DNA of 64,000 nt from Portulaca oleracea. Its lineage: Eukaryota; Streptophyta; Magnoliopsida; Caryophyllales; Portulacaceae. The DNA lies in contig CM055881.1 in assembly GCA_029582165.1 (NCBI GenBank), positions 24,409,594 through 24,473,593 on the forward strand, written 5' to 3'. The notes below the pieces were generated by a model, which ran no database searches, was not told the DNA's origin, and saw only the letters and a program-made list of their open reading frames with translations. Positions 22,030-33,218 of the stretch are shown piece by piece; the first letter of the stretch is position 1, and every line of letters begins with the position of its first letter. The position numbers and the translations under genes were made by a program.

Positions 22030-22285
22030 AGGTGTGTTTGGTTGGTCAATAACTCCGGGGAAATGGTCAATTTTCCCGGGTTGACTTATTTTCCCCATAT
22101 TTGGATACGGGTTGACTTCGGGAAAGTTTTCACGATGGGCCCGCCATTTTCTCCATTTTCCTAGGGAAAATTTCTCTTGGGGGGGCTAAGGAAAATTTTT
22201 CCCAGAGAAATTTTTCCCATGGAAAACTTCTCATGGGAAATTTTCCCCGGGAAAAATTTACTTGGGGTTCCTACCAAATGCTCCC
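22030..22285. mobile_element. Harbinger-type MITE with GGGAAA/TTTCCC interior
   Basis: Ends AGGTGTGTTTGG and CCAAATGCTCCC are imperfect inverted repeats, flanked by TTA at 22027-22029 and 22286-22288. The interior is a series of TTTTCCC/GGGAAAA words (GGGAAAATTTTTCCC). A second copy lies at 43412-43644, upstream of the AAA ATPase gene. Confidence 0.7.
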
Positions 22286-22299
22286 TTATTTTACAAGAT

Positions 22300-23160
22300 T
22301 ATTAATTACATTAAATCACCTATTCACCTTCCCCCTCTCAAGTATTACTCAATAGCACATAACCACATTTAATAAAAAAAAAGAAATAACAATCCACTTA
22401 CAATTACAATTCAAAGACAACTCAAAACTTATTAAAAATAAAAATATAGTGATAAAAATGTTACTTTCGACAATCAATACTTCCAATTGGAGCTACACAA
22501 AGCTCCCGATGTCATATTCTATTTTGCTATTAAGGTAATATATTCTTTTTTTTTCTTTCTAAATGAATTCTACTCATCACTCTCAATATATTAAAAAAAA
22601 ACTAAACTTTTAAGCAATATTAAAGTGCAAAACTCCCTTTTAAAATGTATATTATTGTTCTATTTTTTTTTCAATAATTGTAACAAGAAAATAAAATTGC
22701 AACTAACATTATGATAAAAATGTAAACTATTAATTACGTAATTGATATAGCTAGGCATCATATAAAATTAAAATGAACAACAAATTACAAAGTATCAAAA
22801 TTTGCCTCAATGTATAAGATAAAAGATTGGGAATTTGAGATCATTATGGCCATTTAAAATAAGTAAAATATTATTTCTTATTTGAAAAATGGTGAATAAA
22901 TGACAAATATGATCATCATCAAATACATAAATTGTAATTTCATAAAAAAAATATAAACCCTAAGATTCTTGATTTATTCTCCTAATTTAATTATACAAAA
23001 CTAATAATACAAAAAAAGACTAAAATATAATTAATATACAATTAAAATAACATTCATAAGCTTTTTATAAAAAAAAAGTATTAATGAGTCAATCTTTCTT
23101 CCACCAAAATTACAATTATAATATATCAATCCCAATATAAAAATTAGATTAAAGTGAATA
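22300..23160 (+). mobile_element. Inverted partial copy of the 4681-5640 Helitron-like repeat
   Basis: The reverse complement of 22740-23150 aligns by eye with 5300-5650: shared words include TTATAAAAAGCTTATGAAT, AGGAGAATAAATCAAGAATC, ATTTATGTATTTG and CATTTTAATTTCATATGATG-like sequence. The copy stops at 23160, where the LTR fragment begins, so its 3' hairpin end is missing. Confidence 0.55.
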
Positions 23161-23169
23161 GAGGCTAAC

Positions 23170-23528
23170 TAGGGAGTTCCGTTTCTTCAACCCTCCGGGT
23201 CCGTGGTGGACTTTGGGGAAGTTAATCCGGACTATCCTCGAAAGAGGAAGCCGGTGGGTATTTTCTAACGGAATTGCCACTTGATTTCCTTCCTAATTGC
23301 TTTCTTGTTGCGAAACTTATCTCCTTGTTCCCGTTTGCATCCCGAAAAACCTCCGAAGCCCATTTTCCATTCCTTGACCGACTTAGCTTTGTTTCTTGCG
23401 TTGTGGCCCCTTTCAACCGATATCCTTACCTTAGCAATCTCATCCTGACCATTGACCTAGATTCTATTACCAAGGCCCCTAGCTCCTCGAGAAGAACGAT
23501 ATAAAAATCGGGGTACAAAAACCATGTT
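23170..23528 (-). repeat. Truncated LTR, inverted relative to the solo LTR
   Basis: The reverse complement aligns with 20090-20430: shared words include GGTTTTTCGGGATGCAAAC, GGGAACAAGGAGA, CCGTTAGAAAATACCCA, GATAGTCCGGATTAACTTCC and AAAGTCCACCACG. About 75-80% identity by eye, so an older member of the same family. Only the first part of the LTR is present. Confidence 0.75.
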
Positions 23529-23529
23529 A

Positions 23530-24497
23530 CATCAGTCTGTTGTGTATCGAGTCAGCTTCTCGTACATAAAGTCGATAGTCGTGCATAAATGCATGAGTGC
23601 ATGAATGCTTGTGTCAAAAAAAACAAAATAAAAAAATTGCATTATTTGTGCAAGAGTTTAGTAGACTAGTTGCATGCATGCCCGTATATCTGAAAATAAA
23701 AAGAAGAAGAAGCAAGGAAGTGCTACATCGTTGCTCCAGAACGCAACACTGGGGCTGCTCAAGCCCAATCAGATCGATCGATATGACTTCCAGTCACTGA
23801 GAGCAAGATTAGAGCAATCTCTAATCCAACTCTTGATGGACAAGTTAGGATCCAATCAAGTCATGAATCATAAGCCAGACACGAATGGCGTATGTCCAAC
23901 ATGAAGAATAGAATCTTCACTTGACTAGTACGGATCAACGATCGGGCAAATTCAAGAATCCATTCCTCACATTGAAATTTTGGCACCTATGTGCTTAAAG
24001 CAAAATTTATGGAAAATAAGGGCTATCGGCAGAGTTTTGGTGAAGTTCCTCAGCATCAAATTGCCATTATCCAGAGCCGCCCGTAGAGCTTGGCACAATC
24101 GCTGCAATAAGAGTCATTAACATCGGGAAAATCCGTTGGTCGTCGTCATCTACCAGACAGGTAATTCTCTATATCTCTAACCATTATTCAAAACGATCTG
24201 GCATTTTGCTTCGGTTTCTATGCAGGGAGTCATCACAGAAACCAAGTCGCCGCTAAAAGGCGTCATCATCATCAACCTTCCAATCGCCACATAAAAGAGC
24301 ACTGACAGCATCCACCCACACAACCCAAAACTGACGGCCCAAAGACTGCGGCCAAACGGTTTCCAAAGCTCAGGTAAAAATTTGAACCCTACTTACATTT
24401 CCGAATACTTGATTTTCTTGTGATTTTCAGGTCACCGCTAAAAAGGGGACAATACATCATCCGGTTGCCACATAAAAGAGCACCATCATCAATGACA
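23530..24497. other. Probable internal region of a degenerate LTR element
   Basis: No domain is recognisable. Degenerate words like CGCTAAAAGGCGTCATCATC and CACATAAAAGAGCACCATC foreshadow the 50-bp minisatellite that follows, so the repeat array probably extends leftward in eroded form from about 24130. Confidence 0.4.
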
Positions 24498-25060
24498 ATT
24501 GTCCAATGAATGCCACTTAAAGGTCTCCGACGATGTCATCAGCAACAGTCGTCCAACGGATGCCGCTTAAAGGTCTCCGACGATGTTAGCAGCAGCAGTT
24601 GTCCAACGGTTGCCACCTAAAGGCCTCCAACGACTTCATCAGCGACAGTCGTCCAACGGATGCCACTTAAAGGTCTCCAACGATGTCATCAGCAACAGTC
24701 GTCCAATGGATGCCACTTAAAGGACTTCGACGATGTTAGCAAACAGCAGTCGTCCAACGAATGCCACCTAAAGGTTTCCGACGACATCATCAACAGCAGT
24801 CGTCCAATGGTTGCCACCTAAAGGCCTCCAACGACCTCATCAGCAACAATCGTCCAACAGTTGCGACCTAAAGGCCTCCGACGACATCACCAGCATCTTC
24901 AGTCGTCCAACGGTTGCCACCTAAAGGCCTCCGACGACACCATCATCCACACCATTCGTCCAACGGTTGCCACCTAAAGGTTTCAGACAACATCATCAAC
25001 ATCTCCAATCGTCTAACGGTTGCCACTTAAAGGTCTCCGACGACATGAAAGCGACCATCT
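24498..25060 (+). repeat. 50-bp minisatellite, about 11 units
   Basis: Eleven units of about 50 bp each contain the core GTCCAACGGTTGCCACCTAA followed by AGGTCTCCGACGA and a variable CATCATCAGCAACAGT linker. Cores occur near 24512, 24551, 24600, 24650, 24705, 24753, 24807, 24853, 24905, 24958 and 25009. Units differ by point changes and small linker indels. The array lies directly upstream of the LTR at 25204, a position where some plant gypsy elements carry tandem repeats between pol and the 3' LTR. No long open frame covers it. Confidence 0.85.
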
Positions 25061-25203
25061 TCATTCAGGACGCCGTTGAAAGGCATCATCTTTGCAGAAG
25101 ACTACCGACAACATCCATCTCCTGGTCACAGACGTCAAGCAGTCAGCATCTCAGGCTACTTTGACCTTCGTCCTATTCGGACTCGATCAAAGAGCGGGCT
25201 CTA

Positions 25204-27027
25204 TGTTGACACCGGATTTTGTATCGGGATAAGTGTACAAATCAAGAGCAATAAGAAAAGAGGCTGGAAGGAAAGCCAAGCCACTGGGCCTCCATCAATC
25301 AAAAGCTATGGGGCCAACCCACCACAAAAAAACCTTCATTTTCCACCCTTTCCCCATACATATGCCCACCATTTCGAATCCCATTTTTTCCACAATTCTC
25401 GTTGGCCCTATTTCTTTTGATGAAAGTAAAGTACACATCATAAGCTTTCCAATGCCTTTTGAATTGCTTCAATCGGAGTCTGGATGAAAGAGTTATGACC
25501 GTTTGAAGTTACATTTAGCCAGTTTAAAACTCACGCGGGTTTTACTAATCTCAGGCCCAAAAATCTGGCCCAGTAAGCAAATTCGGCCCATAAGACTGCC
25601 AAAACCCGCGCGGGTTTTAGATGTCAGAAGCGGCTCAGAATAAAAGCGGCCCAGGAGAATTTCCGGCCCATGCAACTACAAAACCCGGACGGGTTTCTCT
25701 TGCCCAAGGCGCGTCGTTTTGATCAGTCCATGTCAGCGATCCGTGTGAAGACTTCAAAACCCGCGCGGGTTTTCTCTTCCAATAGCTGGCGCCAAAAATC
25801 CCATGCAGACCTCTTGATTTTAGCTCACGTGGAATTGACTTTGCCTTGATTTTTCATAACCCGCGAGGGTTATCTGATTGCATGGGGATGGAGGGCATGA
25901 TCTAAGGGATGTGTCCCTTTCATTTCCCTCCTAAAACTCACCTCACTCACCTATAAATACCCCTCCATTTCACCCTCATTAATCATCAACAATCATCCTC
26001 TATCACCCATACTCTACTAAATTTCAACCAACTATCATCATAATCCTACCTACACTCTCTTGAACTCTTTCTATTATATATTACCATTACCTTTACTCTA
26101 CCAAATTCTTATCAAATCACCACCCATACATCATATTTCCATCATCCTCATACTTTCCATCCCATCCCTCAAGTCAAAGCAAAGTCAAGGTTTCAGACCG
26201 GCGCATTCGGGCTCCTAAATCCAAGAGGTTCGCTTTTACTTTATTGTTGTTGCTATTGTTTAATCATGTAATTTGTACTTTATTTTCATTACTTGTGCAT
26301 ATTTTGTAAATCAAAAATCCCATTTTTATATTGCATGATGAGAATATAATTTTGTGAAAATAATTAAACTTCTCCCCGCTCTTTTTCATTTAATATCGAT
26401 TTTAGTAGAGTATGTTTTCTAAACAGGCGAATTCGAGAATTCTTATAATTATCGAATTCGTAACCTTACCCCCGGACTTAGAATCGGGTTTCGTAGACCG
26501 GAGTTATTTTATTATTTTATGGTTTGTCGGTTTCCTTAAATCGGTTGGCGAATCTTAATTCTTTTTTATAACCCATTTAATTATTTTAAACATACCGATT
26601 TACACAAAAATATTTAAAAAAATGGTTTAATATTTTCCACACACCAATCCAAGGTTAAAACCGAGAGAAAATGAGTCAGAAATTGACAAAAACCCCCGCG
26701 GGTTTTATCAACTTCAACCCATCTTCTCTGGCCCACAAAAGCGCACGGTCCGGCCCATGGAGTATTAAAACCCGCACGGGTTTTAGCATTCTATGGCGGC
26801 CCGTTTGCTTTCCGTTGGGCCTGGGTCGGACGTTTGGTCGGTATTAATTTCGAGTGTTTAAATAAATAAAAACGGACTTATACATAAATAAAGTTGCACT
26901 ACCTCGAAAATGAATTTCAAAAATAAAAATATCCTTATTTAAGGATTAAGCAACCTTAGTCGGCTCCCGATCATTAAGTAGTGCATCCGAAACAATTTCC
27001 TTTACGGGGAATTTTCTGGGTCCTACA
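25204..27027 (+). repeat. Gypsy-type LTR with recurrent GC palindromes
   Basis: It begins TGTTGACACCGGATTTTGTA, a start typical of plant gypsy/Tat-lineage LTRs, directly after the purine-containing tract AAAGAGCGGGCTCTA, and ends GGGTCCTACA. A TATA box TATAAATA lies at 25952-25959, with a pyrimidine-rich stretch after it. Seven copies of an AAAACCCGCGCGGGTTTT-type palindrome and several GGCCCA motifs sit upstream and downstream of the TATA box. There is no matching second LTR in the window, so this is the 3' LTR of an element whose left part is decayed or lost. The end position is uncertain by a few bases. Confidence 0.7.
25952..25959 (+). promoter_or_regulatory. TATA box of the LTR promoter
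   Basis: CTATAAATACCCC in a C-rich context is a good plant TATA box. It lies mid-LTR, where the U3/R boundary is expected. Confidence 0.6.
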
Positions 27028-28457
27028 CCAATTGTAGAAATTCCCTTGGGTTATTGTTGGTTTGATTTTTGGAGATGTATGAGCTGGTTTTTAAAAGTTT
27101 GAGTGTTGAAATGAACTTGGATGATGTTTGAATGGACATCCATGTTAAAATTTGGCTTAACATTCCCAAAATTTGGAACTTTTGCTCTTGTCCCTAATTT
27201 GCATGTTGAATATTTGGTGATGTAAGAAAGAAAAATGAAGGAATTAAAGTATAGGAGGAGCGTTTTAGCTAAGATGATGCTTGGTATAGATGAATTATGC
27301 AATTTTTGGGCTTGCATGTGCTCGGGAGTGATAGTATGGTCATTTTAAGAGGTATACTTACTGATTTGGAGCATGACAACAAAGGTTTAATACACTAAAA
27401 CGAAGGTTTTAGGACAAATATCCAAAGAGTTGGTTTTGAATCAATATGACTTATGTGTAGTTGTTTTGGGGACAAGCGACGCATTCCATAACCAAAAATA
27501 TTAAGTTATTTAGTAACCTTATGCAATAACTTCCATACGACTTTGGAATTTGGGATTTTGATGTATAACACAAGTTTCAACGATTTTAGTAAAGGGGTTC
27601 TGTTTATTGTTAAAACCCATTGAGGACCTTGGTTGACCAGGCTCAAGGACCTTGGTAGACCTAGACTCAAGGACCTTGGCAGACCCAGACTCAAAGGACC
27701 TTGGCAATTGAAACAATTTTGAAGGAAAGTCAAAATTCGAATATTATTGACCTATAACCTGGATATTTTAGAGTGATACTTTCCTTATTCTTTTGACATA
27801 TTTGTTACCTCCTTCCACGATATCTAAATCAATATCTAATCCAATAACATGCTTACTAATTATTGGCATATCTCTCTTTGAAGGTATCAAACCATTTAAG
27901 GAAGAATTGATTGTTGTAATTCCAACAACTATCACGTGGCACCTTGTTTCCAGCAAGAAATCAATGAGAAAGCAATTTTGTGAAGATCTTCAATGACATC
28001 TTGCCAATTCAAGGGTCCTTCCAAAGCCTTACAAAGTCCAATGTTCACCTCACCTTTTAGGTATAAAAAGAGGAAGAAGATAGAGAAGAAAAATGAGGGA
28101 AACACTCCATTCCACAAGAGAGACGCATTGTAATTTCACATCTTTTATTCTCTTAGTGGAAGCCTGATAGATAGTCCTTGGGTGTGTATCCTAGGACCAT
28201 ATAGGATTAGAGTCATCATGCAAATCCAAATTGTGTGTGAGTCCAAAACCTAAATCAGCATTTAGGCGTCGAGTCTGCACTAGAAAGTCCCATATAAGTC
28301 CGCTAAGTCATCCATGCATCGGGTAGCAAAGTGTCGAGGTAGACTTGTGAACCCTTAAATTTCCATACAAGTAGGATATCGATCTTTCATCATCTATGGC
28401 TCCCATATCACACAAGGAGACCACCTACCAACACTCGTCAAAAGTTGCAATTCACCA
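27028..28457. other. Intergenic or LTR-related sequence
   Basis: No gene is recognised. Three imperfect repeats of CAAGGACCTTGG(T/C)AGACC lie at 27645-27710. The stretch 28000-28400 (with AGTCCAAAACC and GTATAAAAAGAGGAAG, a TATA-like motif at 28060) may be the LTR and leader of the gag relic that follows, but its boundaries could not be fixed. Confidence 0.4.
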
Positions 28458-29850
28458 TGTCTGACGATGAGATTCTGAAATCTTCTCGCCACCAAACCCC
28501 TGTGATTGCTAAGGACCTTGATGCAATGTTTGACAAGATGAAAACTCTGGTGAGCCACACCGCTTCGGAACAAGAGAAGCTCCTCAATGAAGAGAGGTCT
28601 GACACGCTCAAAGAACAATAAGAAAAATATCTTTGAGCAACAAATGTAGAGTAGTTTGTGCAACAAAAAACTATTATTGCATTAATTTAAAATAGGGCAA
28701 CCAAATAATGTTGTAATTAAGTACACTATATGTGGCAACAAAACTTTTTTTGTTGCAATTGATATAGATGAGGCGACAAGTTAAAGAAAAATGATTGCCT
28801 AAAGCTACTAAGGCAACAAAACATTTTTGTTGACCATCACAACTACATATTGCTTCCATTTTTACTAGTTTGTAGCCCGGACTTTGTGCTTCGAGGATAA
28901 AACTACCAAATCGTGACAATTTTTTTTTTTACCCCTATGTTAAAAGGCAACAAAAATTGGAGTAAGACAACAAACTCTTTTGTTGCCCAAAGTGATTTTT
29001 CTTATTGTGAAGGTTTGACCAGTAATAACAAACTATGAATGGAATCACAAACACTGTTCAACTGATAGGGAAACATGTCAGCTTCAACATCATGAACGAT
29101 GAAGATATCGATAGTAATAAAGAGGAAGTTCCCCCTATTCCCGAATTTCCTGAACTCACCCCTGAAAAAAGGGAAACTCAAGGTCTGGGACAACCCCCTT
29201 TGTGAATCTCACAAAGAGGCAACCATTCCTATGTCTCATGAAGAATCCCATATCTCCAAGTCACAACATAACACTGAGCGACTACCTCCCTTATTCTTGT
29301 CTGCACTATATAACTATGAGAGTGTTGAGACCAATAAGCTGAAGGGTGACATCGCCAAACTACAACAAGTAGTCAGCCAAGTTCTCACCAGTGCTGGCCA
29401 GCTGACCACCTTTAAGCTGATAATCCTATCCTTCACCAAGATCCCTGAAATATGGGATGTTCCTATCCCAAAGTTTGATCCTTCCAAGAACCCTATGCAC
29501 CACGTATGAGAGTTTTTAAGGACTATGCCCATCAAAGGCATAGAGGTAGGACATTACACCACTGTCTTTCCCTCCACCTTCAATGGAGAAGTCCTGGAAT
29601 GGTACTACACTCTACCCTTTGAAACCAGGACTAATTGGGATGCACTACATAAGGCTTTCATGCTACACTACACCCATATCCATAAGAATAAGGGAACTTT
29701 CGAGGATCTGATGGCCTTCAAACAAAGGGAAGGTGAGCCCGTCCAGACTTACTTTGAGAAGTGTTGTGCCATGCTGTCTCGCATCACCGAGTCTTTCCCA
29801 ATTAAGTTGCACTTGTCCATCTTTATGTAGATCCTCAAAGAAAGTCTCAA
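28458..29850 (+). pseudogene. Gypsy gag relic interrupted by a CACTA-type MITE
   Basis: The first block begins at the ATG at 28458 (MSDDEILKSSRHQTPVIAKDLDAMF) and is cut at 28611 by the insertion at 28614-29009. Gag-like sequence resumes at 29035 (MNGITNTVQLIGKHVSFNIMN), then 29205-29509 and 29525-29830 after a TGA near 29507. The last block contains the retrotransposon gag core: VFPSTFNGEVLEWYYTLPFETRTNWDALHKAF and KQREGEPVQTYFEKCCAML. At least two stops plus the insertion make it non-functional. No zinc knuckle or pol follows. Confidence 0.75.
28614..29009. mobile_element. CACTA-type MITE
   Basis: The ends are inverted repeats of 27-29 bp: CAATAAGAAAAATATCTTTG near the left end and AAAGTGATTTTTCTTATTGTG at the right. 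The right terminus reads CACAATAAGAAAAA when inverted, close to a CACTA terminus. AAG flanks both sides (28611-28613 and 29010-29012), the 3-bp duplication of the class. It is 396 bp with GCAACAAA repeats inside and no coding capacity. Confidence 0.75.
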
Positions 29851-30384
29851 GTAGCAACTTGAGACTTGAATAGTTGATGACTTCGATTACCTCAACAACC
29901 ATGCACCAAGTTAGAGGCCAGGACTGAACGCAGAGCAAACACCCAGGGCTGGAGAGCGTCTAGCAACAACTGCTTTGTTGTTGTTATTTTCAGGGATCAC
30001 AGTTTGGCACGATTGATGAATGTTTTCCTCGGATCACGGATCAGGCCAGGAGTATATTATTTCCCTTTGTAAGTAAACCAATTGTGTTGGATAGGTCAAT
30101 GGTTCATGCTGCTTGCTCAATGTCTAAGCCCTAGGTTAAAAATTCTTCTTGCTCGCATGTTAACCTTGATGATAAATCCTTTAATTGTTTTCCCTAACAA
30201 CTTAAATTAAGTAGAATAGTATATTGAATCCAAAACCCTTTACTTATAATTTCTCTCTTTAGGTGAAAAATTGTAATATATATTTTAAAATGCAATATAT
30301 ATATTACATAGCGTGAGTAAATATATTAACTTAACGAAATGGCCACTAGTAGATTTAGTTATAATGTATATATTTTAATGGACT

Positions 30385-30770
30385 ATGATAACCATCTTGA
30401 CTTAAGATGGTTCTTAATCATCTTGAATTGTTCATATTTTACATTTTTGTAACTTTTATTAATATTTTCTTTAATAATTATATATATTTATCAATTATAA
30501 TAATATAATACTTATTAGCTAGTGAAAAAATATAATAATAGCATAATTTTATCAATCATAGTAGAAAATCCACATTTTATACATAGTTTTATATTTATGA
30601 AATAAATATAAATAAATAATTATTTTTAAATTGTTTATAAGTTGTAGTAACCCTGAAAATAATGAAATATACATTTAGAATGATTTAAATACACTTACAT
30701 TTCACTTTATTAGTGACTTAGAAGAAATGCAAGATGGTTAAGAGTTATCTTGTGTCAAGATGTTTATCAT
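30385..30770. mobile_element. Foldback MITE with about 41-bp terminal inverted repeats
   Basis: ATGATAACCATCTTGACTTA...CTTAATCATCTTG at the left mirrors CAAGATGGTTAAG...GTCAAGATGTTTATCAT at the right. The interior is AT-rich and non-coding. A target duplication could not be recognised. Confidence 0.6.
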
Positions 30771-31235
30771 TTTCGTATTTTAATTTCATTGTTTAAATCA
30801 TTCTTCTTTTTTTTTTTTCAAGTTCCATATTTAAAAAATCATTCCAATAAGTGATTAATAGTATAAATTTGAACTTGTAATATAGGTAATTCAGGGGAAA
30901 AAAAAAACATCTCCATATTTAAATAATTTTGGCCCTCCTTAAAATAACAAGTAGCTTAGCTAGCCCCCTGAAAATGGCGAGCGTAGAAGTAGGAGAGGTG
31001 ACCCTAAAGAAAAGAAAGGATCCGCTGAAAAGAGGAAAACCACGACCACGTGTCTCGTAGTACCTTGAACATCTCTCCATCTTGTATAATGGGGTGATCT
31101 CCATGCAGGCACCTCCCTCTTGAATTCTTCCCTTGGATGGTACCTTTTCAAACATGTCTCATTTCTATCTGATATCCGTACCCTGTGTTTAGTTTTTGTG
31201 AATCCTGGAGGGAGCATTTCATAATCTAAATAGGG

Positions 31236-32600
31236 ATGTCGGAGGTCGAAGGGGAGTCCATAATGGAGAAGATCAACGGCAGGTCGACGCACCGCCGTAG
31301 CTCTTCGTCATCTTCGTCGTCATCGTCTGACGGAGAGGGAGGAAAGCGTAGTAAGCGTAAGAATAAGGCAGAAGCAGCTGCTCATGTCCCACCACCGGAG
31401 GTTGTTCCTGATGAGCCGGAGATGTCCGCACCTGATGATCATCATCAAACTCATCATGAATCTCAACAATATGATTCCTCATCTTCTCCTTCCAAGCCCA
31501 AGATCTACCGCCTCTTCGGTCGTGAACGACCCATTCACAAGGTCCTTGGCGGTGGTAAAGGTCCGTCTAGATCCTATCACTTCCAAATTATGAAGTCCAT
31601 ATATGTTTGGTCAATCTTTGTGATCCTGAGATTTTTCAATTTATATAAATTTGTTTGCAGCGGCTGATGTTTGCCTTTGGAGGAACAAGAAAATTTCGGG
31701 CAATGTACTTGGTGTAGCTACTGTGATTTGGTTTCTGTTTGAATTGCTTGAGTATCACCTCCTCACTCTGGCTTGCCATATCTTGATAATTACTCTTGGT
31801 ATCCTTTATGTTTGGTCAAATGCCTCATCATTCATCAACAAGTAAGTAGGATTGCTTGATGCATGTCAAAACATGTATGTGATTTGCATCTCTGATGAGC
31901 TTTCTTGCATTAATTAGGGATCCACCACACATCCCTGATGTTCATATTCCTGAAAAGGCCCTTATACAGGTTGCCTCTGTCTTGACAATTGAAATCAACC
32001 GAGGCCTTGCTTTGCTTCGCAGCATTGCCTCAGGGAAAGATCTCAGGAAGTTCTTTGCAGTATGTCTTTCTCTCTCGTTTAATGCCCTTCGCTACTTATG
32101 TTTCCCATTTTTTATTGCAAGCATACATGTGAGAAGATACTTGATTCACAGTGAACCATAATTAACATCATGAATTAGGGTGTCTAACACATCTGTTTAC
32201 CCTCTTTCTAATGGATTTTTTTATTTTTTTGGTATATGTAAACACAATGGGTGAGCAGGTGATAGCCGGCCTGTGGTTCATGTCAGTAATCGGAGGTTGC
32301 TTTAACCTCCTGACACTAGTTTACCTAAGTAAGACATTATTCGGGTTTCGCCAATTTAATTATTTGAATGCAGATAACTACTAGAAACTCGTTATTTATT
32401 CAACTGACACTCGGGTGTATGGTACTTGAAAACCAGCGTTTGTTCTATTGCTGACATTGCCGATGTTGTACGAAAAGTACGAGGATCAAGTGGATGCAAT
32501 GGCTGAGATTGCATTGAAGGAGCTGAAGAAGCAGTATGCCGCGGTGGATGCAAAAGTCTTGAGTAAGATGCCGAGTATGAAAGAGAAGAAGCATAAATGA
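31236..32600 (+). CDS. RTNLB: Reticulon-like protein (RTNLB family)
   Basis: Five exons: 31236-31560, 31661-31841, 31918-32059, 32259-32328 and 32437-32600. All introns are GT-AG, the joined frame is open, and the product has 293 residues. The reticulon homology domain starts near residue 105 ([18 protein letters not shown]). Two long hydrophobic hairpins (about 122-160 and 217-250) flank a hydrophilic loop ([46 protein letters not shown]), and the C-terminus KKHK is a dilysine ER-retrieval signal. The N-terminus is acidic with ten consecutive serines (22-31) and a conserved ESIMEKI start. Known role: wedge-like insertion in the ER membrane that shapes tubules, and, for RTNLB1/2 types, transport of receptors to the cell surface. 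The family assignment is firm; the exact paralogue is not determined. The length is slightly above the usual 250-275 residues because of the N-terminus. Confidence 0.95.
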
Positions 32601-33218
32601 GTTCAATTTTTTAGAGTTATGTCTGTAGCTGCTGATGATTTGCAAGGTTTTTTACACTGACATCTGCCCTGGCAAGGGCTGGTGGCCATGAATTCTGATA
32701 GTATTTACAGCATCATTCCATGTCAGTTGAGGACCCTGTTCCTGTCTTTATGTCTATTTTTTTCTGCCACAAATATGAATTCAATTTTGAGGTGAACCTG
32801 GTGCTGCTTTGTTTCGACGGTGCCAGTTCTTAGGTTTTGTTCAACTGCTTATAGCATCATATTAAGATGTATGTTCCCTTTTTTTCTTTTTTTTCTTTTT
32901 TTGCAACATTGTTACAGACGTTGTAGGAAACAGTACATGAACAAATCAATAATGTATTTGCACATTTTGTGCCTAAGTGACAAGTTAATAGCAATCCCAG
33001 AAATGAGATGAATGTAATTGTTTTCTTGGTTTACTTGAACTGGCCTTCTGATCAACGCTATGAGGTTTTACTGGGCTACCTGAAGCTGGTTGCCAGTCTA
33101 GCAGCTCCTTTTGCCCTCCCTGTTCAAGTTTTGACAATGACTTGCAGTTTTTATTGAAGTTTTAACAAAGGTCGTATCCTAACCCAAACTAGAAAACCCC
33201 AGATAAGGGGCAATATTG
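32601..33218 (+). other. 3' untranslated and downstream region of the reticulon gene
   Basis: No coding sequence. T-rich with the run CCCTTTTTTTCTTTTTTTT near 32876. The 3' end of the transcript cannot be placed from sequence alone. Confidence 0.5.

Noticed and set aside
24498..25060. CRISPR-like array of regularly spaced repeats
   Set aside because: The units are contiguous 50-bp tandem repeats with related linkers, not constant repeats with unique spacers, and the sequence is plant nuclear DNA next to an LTR.
24967..25487. Open frames across the minisatellite end and LTR start
   Set aside because: They cross the polypurine tract and LTR boundary, change frame between repeat units and show no domain.
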